From a bacterium MS4 (lineage in GTDB: Bacteria; Bacillota; Clostridia; Oscillospirales; Acutalibacteraceae), in NCBI GenBank assembly GCA_000752215.1, contig CCFG01000017.1:930001-994000 (forward strand): 64,000 nt of DNA. The letters run 5' to 3'. The number at the start of each line of letters is the position of its first letter. Position 1 is the stretch's first letter. The translations under genes were made by a program, and so were the position numbers. The notes under the pieces are model-generated. The model had not been told where the DNA came from. It ran no database searches and worked only from the letters and a program-made list of their open reading frames with translations. Shown piece after piece: positions 1 through 8,423 of this stretch.

Positions 1-333
1 TACGCCGCTTTTGCCGGAGACGGCAACCAGTACGGAATCCGCCGCGCGGACCGCCTCGCACATGCCGCCCTCAAAATCGAAAAGACCCGGAGCATCTATC
101 AGATTAATTTTATGATTCTTCCATTCCAAAGGGGCCACCGCAGTCGTCACGGTGATTTTTCTCTTGATTTCTTCGGGGTCAAAGTCGCAGACGGTGCTTC
201 CTTCGCCGACCTTGCCAAAACGGTCGGTAGCACCGGACAGATACAGCATAGCCTCCGCGATGCTGGTTTTCCCGGCGCCGCTGTGTCCCGCAATTGCAAT
301 GTTGAGAATGTTCTTTGCATGATACTGTTTCAT
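1..333 (-). CDS. Elongation factor G-like translational GTPase, N-terminal fragment
   Basis: The gene runs off the left edge, so only the first 111 codons are visible. They form the start of a translation-factor GTPase: a P-loop GHSGAGKT at about residues 17-24 and a DAPG (G3) motif near residue 80. The GHSGAGKT/DAPG combination, instead of the AHIDAGKT/DTPG of true EF-G, is typical of the EF-G paralogue often annotated as 'elongation factor G-like protein' (FusA2 type). The ATG at 333 is preceded by AAAGGAGTATC, and a promoter lies at 398-426. The C-terminal domains are outside the window, so assignment to the paralogue rather than another GTPase rests on the G domain alone. Confidence 0.75.
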   Translation of the reverse strand, partial: MKQYHAKNILNIAIAGHSGAGKTSIAEAMLYLSGATDRFGKVGEGSTVCDFDPEEIKRKITVTTAVAPLEWKNHKINLIDAPGLFDFEGGMCEAVRAADSVLVAVSGKSGV

Positions 334-397
334 TATAGATACTCCTTTCAGGGATTGATTGTTACAACCATACAATTGTGCAACCAAATTTACGATA

Positions 398-426
398 ATT
401 ATAGCTTGTTTTTACAATGATTACAA
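398..426 (-). promoter_or_regulatory. Sigma-A-type promoter for the EF-G-like gene
   Basis: On the minus strand, TTGTAA (-35, 421-426) and TATAAT (-10, 398-403) are separated by exactly 17 bases. The start codon at 333 lies about 58 bases below the expected transcription start. The leader contains an imperfect palindrome around ACAATTGT that could be an operator. Confidence 0.6.
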
Positions 427-528
427 TCCCAAATTGCTAAAATTTCCGCTTTTCATGCAATAATCTGCCCCGGAAAGCCCCTTCGCCGCCGCGCACAGCC
501 AAAACGGGTGTTTTTCGGCCGCAGACGT

Positions 529-564
529 AAAAAAGCCCGTCCGGAAACCGGACGGACCTTTTTA
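529..564 (-). terminator. Rho-independent terminator after fba
   Basis: CCGTCCGG-AAA-CCGGACGG forms an 8-bp stem with a 3-base loop, followed on the minus strand by a run of six T. A run of T on the plus side may let it work in both directions. Confidence 0.85.
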
Positions 565-581
565 CATGGAAACGAACTATT

Positions 582-1520
582 TTATGCTTTGCCCGCGCAG
601 CCCAGAACGGTAGTGATCTTATGCGCTACCATGTCCTTGATTGCCGTGCGTGCGGGAGCAAGGTATTGTCTCGGGTCAAAATGGCTCGGATTTTCCGCGA
701 AATATTTGCGGATGCTCGCCGTCATGGCAAGGCGCAGGTCGGAGTCCACGTTGATCTTGCAGACAGCCATCTTCGCGGCCTCGCGGAGCATATCTTCCGG
801 AATGCCGATGGCATCCGGCATCTGCCCGCCGTACTGGTTGATCTGCTGTACGAACTCGGGAATGACGGAGGAAGCGCCGTGCAGCACAATCGGGAAGCCC
901 GGCAGACGGTCGGCGACCTCCTGCAGGATATCCAGACGGAGCTTTGGGTTCTGGCCCGGCTTGAACTTATAAGCGCCGTGGCTTGTCCCGATCGCGATCG
1001 CAAGGGAGTCCACTCCGGTGCGCTTGACAAAGTCCTGCACCTCGTCCGGGTCGGTGAACTGGGCCTTGTCGTCCTCGACCTTTACGTCGTCTTCCACACC
1101 GGCCAGCTTGCCCAGCTCGGCTTCGACGGTCACGTTGTATTTGTGCGCGTATTCCGCTACCTTACGGGCTTCCTCCACGTTCTCCTCGTAGGGCTTGGAG
1201 GAACCGTCGTACATCACGGAGGTAAATCCGCCGTCAATGCAGTCCTTGCACAGCTCATAGGAAGAACCGTGGTCAAGGTGCAGGGCAATCGGAATATCGG
1301 GGTTTTCGATCACGGCTGCTTCGACAAGCTTTGTCAGATAGGTGTGGTTCGCATATTTACGCGCGCCCGCGGAAACCTGAAGAATGACCGGTGCTTTCAG
1401 TTCCTGGCAGGCCTCGGTAATACCCTGAACAATTTCCATGTTGTTGACGTTGAACGCGCCGACGGCGTATCCCCCGGCATATGCTTTTTTGAACATTTCT
1501 ACTGTATTGACTAATGGCAT
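582..1520 (-). CDS. fba: Class II fructose-1,6-bisphosphate aldolase
   Basis: A 312-residue zinc-dependent class II aldolase that cleaves fructose-1,6-bisphosphate to dihydroxyacetone phosphate and glyceraldehyde-3-phosphate in the cytosol. Family marks are GAFNVNNME near the N-terminus, the LHLDHGSSYE zinc/catalytic stretch near residue 80, and the conserved ALAIAIGTSHG and VLHGASSV regions further on. Length is normal for the FbaA type. The start at 1520 has GGGAGGT at a good distance. It is read in the same direction as the upstream glycosylase gene and has its own terminator. It would take the fructose-1,6-bisphosphate produced by the hexitol operon at 3029-9596, but it is on the opposite strand and not part of that operon. 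Confidence 0.95.
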   Translation of the reverse strand: MPLVNTVEMFKKAYAGGYAVGAFNVNNMEIVQGITEACQELKAPVILQVSAGARKYANHTYLTKLVEAAVIENPDIPIALHLDHGSSYELCKDCIDGGFTSVMYDGSSKPYEENVEEARKVAEYAHKYNVTVEAELGKLAGVEDDVKVEDDKAQFTDPDEVQDFVKRTGVDSLAIAIGTSHGAYKFKPGQNPKLRLDILQEVADRLPGFPIVLHGASSVIPEFVQQINQYGGQMPDAIGIPEDMLREAAKMAVCKINVDSDLRLAMTASIRKYFAENPSHFDPRQYLAPARTAIKDMVAHKITTVLGCAGKA

Positions 1521-1630
1521 GGTAATTACCTCCCAATGATATGATAAGACTATTATATCCCAAAAAAAGGGAAAGGGAAAGATTAAATTTTAACAACCCG
1601 CAAAATCCCTTCAAACCGGGCGTTCCGGCG

Positions 1631-2449
1631 TCAGGCGTCCTTTTCAAACAGCGCCGGATTGCTGCGGCTGTAATGAAAGATGTACTGCTGGGCGATCCCG
1701 GCGTAGCGGCCGAAGCTTTCCGGCTCCCTGCCGGGAAACAGCACCCGCATCGCACGCTTCATCCACACGTCCATCGGAAACGCCTCCAGCCGGTGCAGCC
1801 CGTAAAGCAGGGTACAGTCCGCCACCTTCGGCCCCACGCCGTGAATCGTCATCAGGCGTTCGCGGGCTTCGGGGAGCGGCGCGGTTTTGAGCGCTTCCAG
1901 GTCGACTTCTCCCTGCGCCACCTTGCGCGCGGCGCTCAGAATATATTTGGCGCGGAACCCGCAGCGGATTTCCGCAAGCTCTTCCTCCCGCAGGCACGCG
2001 ATTTTTTCGGCTTTCGGAAACGCGAAAACGCCTTCCCCGATCCTTTCGCCGAAGCCGGTGCAGAACCGTGCCACGATTCCCTTGATTCGCGGAATATTGT
2101 TATTCTGCGAAAAGATGAAGGAACACAGCGCCTCCCACGGCTCCTGATTCAAAATCCGCATGCCGGGCGCGAATTTGGCCGCCCGGGCCAGCGCGGCGTC
2201 CCCTGCCGCCAGGTCTTCCCGGATTTTCCCGTAGTCGAGCGGCAGATCGAAATAATTCCGCCAGAAGGGGTCCCGCAGCGCCTGTTCCCGGTTCTCCTCA
2301 GAAATATTTAAAATCCTGCCGGAGGCGACGCCCGTGTAGGAACCGTCCTTCTGCCTGTCCCAGCGGAAGCACTGCCCGCAGTCCAGCGTCTGCTCCAGAT
2401 CGAAGCTGTCTGTTTTCTTCCCCGTAGGTCCGTCCCCCTTTCCAAAGCG
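1631..2449 (-). CDS. 8-oxoguanine DNA glycosylase (OGG1 type), start codon not evident
   Basis: The reading frame encodes an OGG1-like base-excision enzyme that removes 8-oxoguanine. The N-terminal domain has FDLEQTLDCGQCFRW, and the helix-hairpin-helix domain has IHGVGPKVADC followed by AFPMDVW. These give the Schiff-base lysine (KVADC) and catalytic aspartate (PMDV) of the family. The frame is open from just after a TAA at 2450-2452, but no ATG, GTG or TTG occurs before an internal ATG at 2161, which would remove the whole N-terminal domain. The 5' end meets a hairpin-rich element at 2438-2500. Either a non-standard start is used (an ACG at 2425 follows AAGGGGG) or the 5' end has been lost. 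Coordinates give the maximal open frame. The domain assignment is sure; integrity is not. Confidence 0.7.
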   Translation of the reverse strand, partial: RFGKGDGPTGKKTDSFDLEQTLDCGQCFRWDRQKDGSYTGVASGRILNISEENREQALRDPFWRNYFDLPLDYGKIREDLAAGDAALARAAKFAPGMRILNQEPWEALCSFIFSQNNNIPRIKGIVARFCTGFGERIGEGVFAFPKAEKIACLREEELAEIRCGFRAKYILSAARKVAQGEVDLEALKTAPLPEARERLMTIHGVGPKVADCTLLYGLHRLEAFPMDVWMKRAMRVLFPGREPESFGRYAGIAQQYIFHYSRSNPALFEKDA

Positions 2450-2500
2450 TTAGCGGCTCTGCCGCAGTCTGCCGGTTCGTTAGCAGACCGGAAAGCTTTG
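2438..2500. repeat. Hairpin-rich inverted-repeat element at the 5' end of the glycosylase gene
   Basis: The segment is bounded by CTTTCC (2438) and GGAAAG (2490-2495). It contains nested stems (GCGGC/GCCGC and GTCTGC/GCAGAC) and two GTTAGC motifs. It sits where the start of the glycosylase gene should be. It looks like a small palindromic insertion, but no second copy is visible in this window. Confidence 0.4.
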
Positions 2501-2909
2501 CTTCCGTTTCTATCGCAAAATTATTATAGCACAGTTAGGTAAAGGTTAGAATACTGATTGTTTTCAAAGTTTTAAATGGCGGGTTGACATAATTATGTAT
2601 ACATTTCCTATTCACAACCGGGAAAGCGGGGTGGTTTCCACACTTATTAACATTTTCAACAGAGTTTTCAACAGAGAATCGGGAGTATTCCACGACGTTA
2701 TGTAAACTTTTGCAAATACTGTGTGTATAAATGGCTCCACGACTGGAAAAAAGCGGCGCATATTCCAGTTACTCTCTGTATAGGAGTCGAAAAGGCGGCA
2801 GCCCGTCTCCTTTTTTTGGCGCTTCAAAGCGGGATTCCATGGGGATTTTTTGACTCCGCAAAAATCAGATCTGGCACTTTGCACAAAATATAGAATTGCA
2901 GTTATTAAA

Positions 2910-2936
2910 ATTTGGCATCATTTCCGTGTGCCAAAT
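2910..2936. promoter_or_regulatory. Candidate MtlR operator
   Basis: A perfect 8-bp inverted repeat, ATTTGGCA and TGCCAAAT, with an 11-base spacer ends 15 bases above the mtlA -35 box. That is where an activator of the MtlR family would bind. The link to MtlR is inferred from position and symmetry. Confidence 0.5.
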
Positions 2937-2951
2937 CTGTTTTTGTTTCTC

Positions 2952-2981
2952 TTGAGAAAGTATTACGCTCCGGCTTATAAT
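2952..2981 (+). promoter_or_regulatory. mtlA operon promoter
   Basis: TTGAGA (2952-2957) and TATAAT (2976-2981) are spaced by 18 bases, and the mtlA start lies about 40 bases below the expected transcription start. The good -10 with a weaker -35 and longer spacer suits an activator-dependent promoter. Confidence 0.65.
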
Positions 2982-3028
2982 CATAGCAGAAATATTTCGG
3001 AACAATTTATTGAAAGGCGGAGTAAATA

Positions 3029-4414
3029 ATGAGAGAGAAAGTTCAAAGCTTCGGCAGATTCTTAAGTGGCATGGTTATTCCGAACGTCGGTGCCTTTATT
3101 GCGTGGGGCCTTATCACTGCAATGTTTATCGCCACCGGCTGGACGCCGAACGAAAAGCTTGCGGCGTTGGTGGACCCGATGCTGAAGTACCTGCTTCCGC
3201 TCCTGATCGGTTACACAGGAGGCCGCATGGTCGGCGGACAGAGAGGCGCCGTCGTCGGTTCGATTGCTTCTATCGGCGTAATCATCGGCGCGGACATCCC
3301 AATGTTCCTCGGCGTTATGATTATGGGTCCTCTGGGCGGCTATCTGATCAAGCAGTTTGACAATCTGGTACAGGGAAAAATCAAAGCCGGTTTTGAAATG
3401 CTGGTCGATACTTTCTCAGCAGGCATCATCGGCGGCATCCTCGCAATCATTTCGTTCCTGCTGATCAACCCTCTGTGCGTGGCTCTGACCAACGGCATGG
3501 CTGCCGGCGTCGATTTCTTCGTAAAAGCGGGCCTGCTGCCGCTGGCACAGATCTTTATTGAGCCCGCGAAGGTTCTGTTCCTCAACAACGCGATCAATCA
3601 CGGCATCCTGACCCCGCTCGGAATTGAGCAGGCCGGCAAGGTCGGCAAATCCATCTTCTTTATGCTCGAAGCAAACCCGGGCCCCGGCCTTGGACTGCTG
3701 CTTGCATACTGTATCGCAGGAAAGGGCTCGGCGAAGAGCTCCGCTCCCGGCGCAATCATCATCCATTTCCTCGGTGGTATCCATGAAATCTATTTCCCCT
3801 TTGTCATGATGAACCCCATTCTGTTTCTGGCAGTTATTGCCGGCGGCATTACCGGTTCTTTTGTAGAGGGTATCATGGGTGCAGGACTCGTCGCTCCCGC
3901 AGCTCCGGGCAGCATTATCGCTTTTCTTCTGATGACCCCGAGGGGCGGATTCTTTTCTACCATTGTCGGCGTAACCTGCGCCGCGGCAGTCAGCTTCGCG
4001 CTTTCGTTCGTACTTTTGAAGGCAACGGCGAAGGACGAAGACAACCTTGACGAAGCCAAAGACAAAGTAAAGGCAATGAAGGCCGGAAAAGCCGGAAAAA
4101 CCGCACCCGCTCTGCGCAAAGTCAACATCAGCAAAATCGTTTTCGCGTGCGACGCAGGCATGGGCTCCAGCGCAATGGGCGCAACCGTTCTCAGCAAAAA
4201 GCTGAGGGAAGCCGGTCTGGACATTCAGGTTCTCCATTCCTCGATCGAGGACATTCCGCGCGACGTTCAGATCGTCGTCACCCATCACGAGCTGATGGAA
4301 CGGGTAAAGAAAGTCGTTCCGAACGCGCAGCTCGTAACCATTACCAACTTTATGGCGGCGCCGGAGTATGACGAGCTGGTCAATCAGCTGGGCGGCCTCG
4401 CTTCGGCAATATAG
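3029..4414 (+). CDS. mtlA: Mannitol-type PTS permease, EIICB
   Basis: A 461-residue inner-membrane PTS transporter that brings in a hexitol, most likely mannitol, with phosphorylation at C1. The EIIC domain (about residues 1-340) has several membrane segments and the conserved GGIHE motif near residue 252. The C-terminal EIIB domain (about 368-461) carries the phosphocysteine in FACDAGMGSS (C374). EIIA is not fused and is supplied by the separate gene at 6630, as in many Firmicutes. The ATG at 3029 has GGCGGAG upstream. It is the first gene of a run mtlA-mtlR-mtlF-dehydrogenase-kinase-HPr. The substrate is assigned from family resemblance; another hexitol is possible. Confidence 0.93.
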   Translation: MREKVQSFGRFLSGMVIPNVGAFIAWGLITAMFIATGWTPNEKLAALVDPMLKYLLPLLIGYTGGRMVGGQRGAVVGSIASIGVIIGADIPMFLGVMIMGPLGGYLIKQFDNLVQGKIKAGFEMLVDTFSAGIIGGILAIISFLLINPLCVALTNGMAAGVDFFVKAGLLPLAQIFIEPAKVLFLNNAINHGILTPLGIEQAGKVGKSIFFMLEANPGPGLGLLLAYCIAGKGSAKSSAPGAIIIHFLGGIHEIYFPFVMMNPILFLAVIAGGITGSFVEGIMGAGLVAPAAPGSIIAFLLMTPRGGFFSTIVGVTCAAAVSFALSFVLLKATAKDEDNLDEAKDKVKAMKAGKAGKTAPALRKVNISKIVFACDAGMGSSAMGATVLSKKLREAGLDIQVLHSSIEDIPRDVQIVVTHHELMERVKKVVPNAQLVTITNFMAAPEYDELVNQLGGLASAI

Positions 4415-4501
4415 CAAAGAAAACCGGTTTCAATCCGTACATAAACACGGTATACGAAGCGCGCAAAAAATAGTACCATTGGGTATCAGGAGGGGTTACA
4501 A

Positions 4502-6595
4502 ATGACTTTTACACCGCGTTTAAATCATTTGTTCCGTATTTTACTGAAAAATACGGAGCCCGTTTCTGTAAGCGAGCTTGCTTCCCTGCTGAACACCAGC
4601 AAGCGGACGCTTTTCCGCGATATGGAAAACGTCGACTCCCAGCTTCACGCCTTTCACCTGAAAATCAACGCAAAGTCAGGGGTGGGAATCCGGCTGGAAG
4701 GAAGCGAACAGGACAGGGAAAGACTTGCCCAGGCGCTTCTCAGTGAAGAGGAACCGGAACCCATGGATAAGGAATCCAGAAGGAAACGCCTGATTCTGGA
4801 AATTCTGAAAAATCAAAGCGTACAGAAGCTTTACTATTACTCTAATCTGTTCAAAGTCAGCGAAGGGACCATCAGCAATGACATGGACGTCATTGCTGAC
4901 TGGTTCCGGGAAAACGATTTGGATCTATCCCGGCGGCAGGGCTACGGTGTTGCTCTGGAAGGCACCGAGGAAGCCTACCGCCGGGCGCTTTCCCAATTTA
5001 TTTATGAAAATATCGGCCGCGAGGAATACTGGGAGGCATCTTCCGGTATAAACGGAAACCCGGCTGAGCAAATAGACGTTTATCCCCTGTTGGATGCCAA
5101 AATTTTCAATCAGGTGATCTCCGCGCTGAAAACGATTCCGAGCAGGAAGCTGGAACGGTTCACGGAATCCTCCCGCTTCAGGCTGGTCATCTATCTTTCC
5201 ATCGCGGTAGAAAGAATTATCAGACAGAAAACAATCTCCATGGAACCGGAAACCATCGAAAAACTGAAAGCAACTGAGGACTATGTGCTCGCCGACACCA
5301 TCGCGGATATGCTGGAGGATTCTTTCCAGTTCAAAATCTGCGACGAGGAAAGGGCATATATCTGTATTCATATTAAAAGTGCAAAGCAAAAATATATTGA
5401 TAAAAATCCGGACGACGATTTCTTTATCGACCATTATGACCTGATCCGTATGATTTACCGGATGATCGAGCGGTTCGACCCGGAGATGGCTCAGGAGCTG
5501 AAAACGGATGAAGTCCTGCTGAGCGGGCTGATCGTCCATCTGGACCCCACCCTGATCCGGCTCAAGCACAACATGGCTATCCAGAACAATATGCTGGACC
5601 AGATCCGCGCCATGTATCCGGATATCTTTGAGAAAAGCAAAAATGCCGCGCAGGTCATCTGGGAGAGCTACGGCTTTGCCGTACCCGACGCGGAAACAGG
5701 CTACCTTGCCACTCATTTCGGGGCGGCGGTCATCCGCCTGAAAGAGAGAAAGCTCCAGCGCAAGGTCGTCACCATCGGCGTTGTCTGCGCAAGCGGAATC
5801 GGGATTTCCTATCTGATGTCCTCCCGCATAAAAAATACGTTCAAGGCGGATGTCCTGCTAAAGACATACGCACAGGAGGATTTGTCCGAAGGAACCCCGC
5901 CGGATATCGACATCCTCGTCTCCTCCTTCCCCCTCAAGGATGTCGCGTACCCGTATCTGCTGGTCAGCCCCCTGCCTACAGATGAGGATCTGGAAAAAAT
6001 CCGGGAAGAGATCAACCGCTGCGCCTATGTGGAAACGGGTCAGCTCCCGCCTGAAACAAAGAACGGGAGCTCCTCCGGCCACCTGCACAAAACCTGGGAT
6101 ATGGCGGAAAGCATCCAGTCCGTGCTATCTCAGTTCGGGATTTCGTACACGGATGAGAACATCAAGTTCGCGGAGCTTGTCAATCAGGCAAGCCAGCGCT
6201 TCGGCGACAGCGACACAGACCGCAGGCTGATTTTCAACGATCTTCTCGCCAGGGAAAAAATCAGTTCACAGGTGGTGGTCAGCTATCAGTTCGCCCTGCT
6301 TCACGCGAGGACCGGCGGCGTAAGAAAACCGGTGTTTTCCGTAATCCTGCCCAACCATCCTCCTTTCTGCAGCGAATATTTAAAGGGCGCCGTGCTGGCG
6401 GTCGTCATGCTCATCCCCACGGGCTCCGACGGGAAAGAAAACAGCCAGATGATGGGGAAGCTCAGCAGCGCGCTGATCGAAGACGAAGATTTTCTGAACG
6501 CGCTCAAATCCGGGGACCGGGACGTTTCCTACGCAAAAATACAGGAGATCCTGGAGGGCTACTTTGCACAGAAAATTAAAGAGCTCTACCTGTGA
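4502..6595 (+). CDS. mtlR: MtlR-type PRD transcriptional activator
   Basis: A 697-residue regulator controlled by PTS phosphorylation. In order it has an N-terminal DeoR-like helix-turn-helix and Mga-like HTH (residues 1-170), two PRD domains (about 190-400), an EIIB-Gat-like domain with the cysteine of GVVCASGIG near residue 427, and a C-terminal EIIA-like domain with a histidine in ALLHART near 600. PRD2 histidines are present in GLIVHLD and YLATHFG. In PRD1 one usual histidine appears replaced by tyrosine in VIYLSIA, while CIHIKSA is kept. It lies between mtlA and mtlF, the classic Firmicute order, with AGGAGGGG before the start. It probably activates its own operon through the 2910-2936 site. 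Confidence 0.92.
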   Translation: MTFTPRLNHLFRILLKNTEPVSVSELASLLNTSKRTLFRDMENVDSQLHAFHLKINAKSGVGIRLEGSEQDRERLAQALLSEEEPEPMDKESRRKRLILEILKNQSVQKLYYYSNLFKVSEGTISNDMDVIADWFRENDLDLSRRQGYGVALEGTEEAYRRALSQFIYENIGREEYWEASSGINGNPAEQIDVYPLLDAKIFNQVISALKTIPSRKLERFTESSRFRLVIYLSIAVERIIRQKTISMEPETIEKLKATEDYVLADTIADMLEDSFQFKICDEERAYICIHIKSAKQKYIDKNPDDDFFIDHYDLIRMIYRMIERFDPEMAQELKTDEVLLSGLIVHLDPTLIRLKHNMAIQNNMLDQIRAMYPDIFEKSKNAAQVIWESYGFAVPDAETGYLATHFGAAVIRLKERKLQRKVVTIGVVCASGIGISYLMSSRIKNTFKADVLLKTYAQEDLSEGTPPDIDILVSSFPLKDVAYPYLLVSPLPTDEDLEKIREEINRCAYVETGQLPPETKNGSSSGHLHKTWDMAESIQSVLSQFGISYTDENIKFAELVNQASQRFGDSDTDRRLIFNDLLAREKISSQVVVSYQFALLHARTGGVRKPVFSVILPNHPPFCSEYLKGAVLAVVMLIPTGSDGKENSQMMGKLSSALIEDEDFLNALKSGDRDVSYAKIQEILEGYFAQKIKELYL

Positions 6596-6629
6596 AGCCG
6601 GTCCATTCAAAGAAGGTGGTACACACATT

Positions 6630-7082
6630 ATGTTTTTTAAGAAAAGCACAAAAAAGCCGGAGCTTCTGATGAAGCGGAACATTATCCTGAACTGCAGCGC
6701 CGTAAACAAAGAGGCGGCCATCCGGCGCGCGGGAGAGCTGCTGGTCGAAAGCGGCTATGTCGCAAAACCTTACGTCGACGGCATGCTCGCGCGGGAGAAA
6801 AAACTCTCCACCTGTATCGGCAACAGCATCGCCATCCCCCACGGAGAAAGCGAAGTGAAAAAGGAAATCGCGTCCTCCGGGCTGGTGGTCCTGGTGTATC
6901 CGGACGGGATTTTGTGGGACGGAGAAACCGTCTACCTTGTGGTGGGCATCGCCGCGGTCGGAGACGAGCATCTGGAAATTTTAAGGAATATTGTTGAGAA
7001 GCTGGATACGCCGGAGAAGGTGGAAGCCCTTATAAAAAGCGGGGACGCCGATCAGATTTACCGTTTATTCAGCGGCGATTGA
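6630..7082 (+). CDS. mtlF: Mannitol-type PTS EIIA component
   Basis: A 150-residue cytosolic EIIA that passes phosphate from HPr to the EIIB cysteine of MtlA. The phosphohistidine is in IAIPHGE (H71). The frame is open further upstream, but the ATG at 6630 is preferred because AGAAGGTGG lies ten bases before it and the family fold begins soon after. It follows mtlR by 34 bases and precedes the dehydrogenase by 41, in one operon. Confidence 0.92.
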   Translation: MFFKKSTKKPELLMKRNIILNCSAVNKEAAIRRAGELLVESGYVAKPYVDGMLAREKKLSTCIGNSIAIPHGESEVKKEIASSGLVVLVYPDGILWDGETVYLVVGIAAVGDEHLEILRNIVEKLDTPEKVEALIKSGDADQIYRLFSGD

Positions 7083-7123
7083 ATTTTGGCTTCCGGCCGC
7101 ATGGGCCGGAGAAAGGAATCACT

Positions 7124-8389
7124 ATGAAGACGAAAGCAGTCAGAATGTATGGAGCAGACGATTTGCGGCTTGAGGAATTCGAGCTGCCGGAAATAAAGGA
7201 CGATGAAATACTGGTCAAGGTTGTCAGCGACAGTATCTGCATGTCCACCTATAAGCTGGTAAAGCAGGGGAAAAAGCACAAGCGCGCCCCTCAGAATATT
7301 GACACGAATCCCGTGATCGTCGGGCATGAATTTGCCGGCGACATTGTAAAGGTCGGGGCAAAGTGGCAGCATGAATTCACCCCGGGCGAAAAATTCGCCC
7401 AGCAGCCCGCCCTGAATTACAAGGGGAGCCTCAATTCCCCCGGCTATTCCTACGAATTTTTCGGCGGGGACTGCACCTACTGCATCATCCCGCACGAGGT
7501 GATGGAACTGGGATGCCTGCTGCATTACCACGGCCCCAGCTACTTTGAGGCCTCGCTCGGCGAGCCGATGTCCTGTATCATCGGCGGCTTCCATTCCAAC
7601 TACCACACCAATAAGCGCAATTACGACCACGCCTCCGGCGTCAAAGAAAACGGTGCGCTTCTCATCATGGGCGGCGCGGGCCCCATGGGCCTAGGCGCGG
7701 TGGAATACGCCATCTGTCTTGAGAAAAAGCCCCGCCTGGTCGTTGTGACCGACGTCAGCGAGGACCGCATCGCGCGCGCGGAAACGGTGGTCCCGGTTTC
7801 CAAGGCCGCCGCGCAGGGCGTAACGCTGAAATACGTCAATCCGAATCAGCTGGAGGACCAGTACGAAGGCCTGAAAGCGCTGACCGGCGGCAAGGGCTAC
7901 GACGACATCCTCGTCATGGCGCCCATCCGTCCTCTGGTAGAACAGGCGGACAGCCTGCTCGCCTTTGACGGCTGCCTCAATTTCTTTGCGGGCCCGACGG
8001 ACAACAAGTTTTCCGCCAATATCAATATGTATAACACGCATTACATAAGCACCCACATCATGGGCTCCACCGGCGGCAACACCGACGACCTTGTGGAAGC
8101 GCTCGACCTGTCCGCCGCCGGAACCATCAATCCGTCGGTAATGGTCACCCATGTGGGCGGCCTGGACTGTGTCGCCGACGCAACCGAAAACCTGCCCTCC
8201 ATCCCCGGCGGCAAAAAGCTGATTTACACCCATATCAATCTGCCGCTGACGGCCATCGACGATTTCCGCGCTTTAGGCGAAAAGGATGAGCTGTTCAAAA
8301 AGCTGGCGGACAGCTGCGAAAAGCACAGCGGCCTGTGGAACAGCGAAGCGGAACAGATTCTGTTTGCGCATTACGGACTGAACGGCTGA
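7124..8389 (+). CDS. Zinc-dependent sugar-phosphate dehydrogenase, SorE (sorbose-1-phosphate reductase)-like
   Basis: A 421-residue medium-chain dehydrogenase. It has a catalytic-zinc cysteine in SICMSTYK, the GHEFAG motif, a glutamate in SLGEPMS and an NAD-binding GGAGPMG loop. The four-cysteine structural zinc loop of typical alcohol dehydrogenases is missing. The overall sequence resembles L-sorbose-1-phosphate reductase (SorE), which interconverts a hexitol phosphate and the ketose with its carbonyl next to the phosphorylated carbon. It occupies the place where mtlD is normally found. Applied to mannitol-1-phosphate, the same chemistry would give fructose-1-phosphate, the substrate of the kinase encoded next. 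That substrate is inference. The start at 7124 has GAGAAAGGA upstream. Confidence 0.8.
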   Translation: MKTKAVRMYGADDLRLEEFELPEIKDDEILVKVVSDSICMSTYKLVKQGKKHKRAPQNIDTNPVIVGHEFAGDIVKVGAKWQHEFTPGEKFAQQPALNYKGSLNSPGYSYEFFGGDCTYCIIPHEVMELGCLLHYHGPSYFEASLGEPMSCIIGGFHSNYHTNKRNYDHASGVKENGALLIMGGAGPMGLGAVEYAICLEKKPRLVVVTDVSEDRIARAETVVPVSKAAAQGVTLKYVNPNQLEDQYEGLKALTGGKGYDDILVMAPIRPLVEQADSLLAFDGCLNFFAGPTDNKFSANINMYNTHYISTHIMGSTGGNTDDLVEALDLSAAGTINPSVMVTHVGGLDCVADATENLPSIPGGKKLIYTHINLPLTAIDDFRALGEKDELFKKLADSCEKHSGLWNSEAEQILFAHYGLNG

Positions 8390-8423
8390 AAACTTATCAA
8401 TAGGACTGCGGGGGTATACACCA

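Larger units (their letters stand above)
2501..3028. other. Long regulatory intergenic region upstream of the hexitol operon
   Basis: No protein-coding gene is seen here. It holds a cluster of four DnaA-box-like nonamers at 2634-2673 (GTTTCCACA, TTATTAACA, and TTTTCAACA twice), a TTGACA without a matching -10 at 2584, the 8-bp inverted repeat at 2910-2936 and the mtlA promoter at 2952-2981. A T-run after a weak stem ends near 2817. Confidence 0.5.

Noticed and set aside
2584-2612. A second promoter starting with TTGACA at 2584
   Set aside because: No acceptable -10 lies 16-18 bases downstream.
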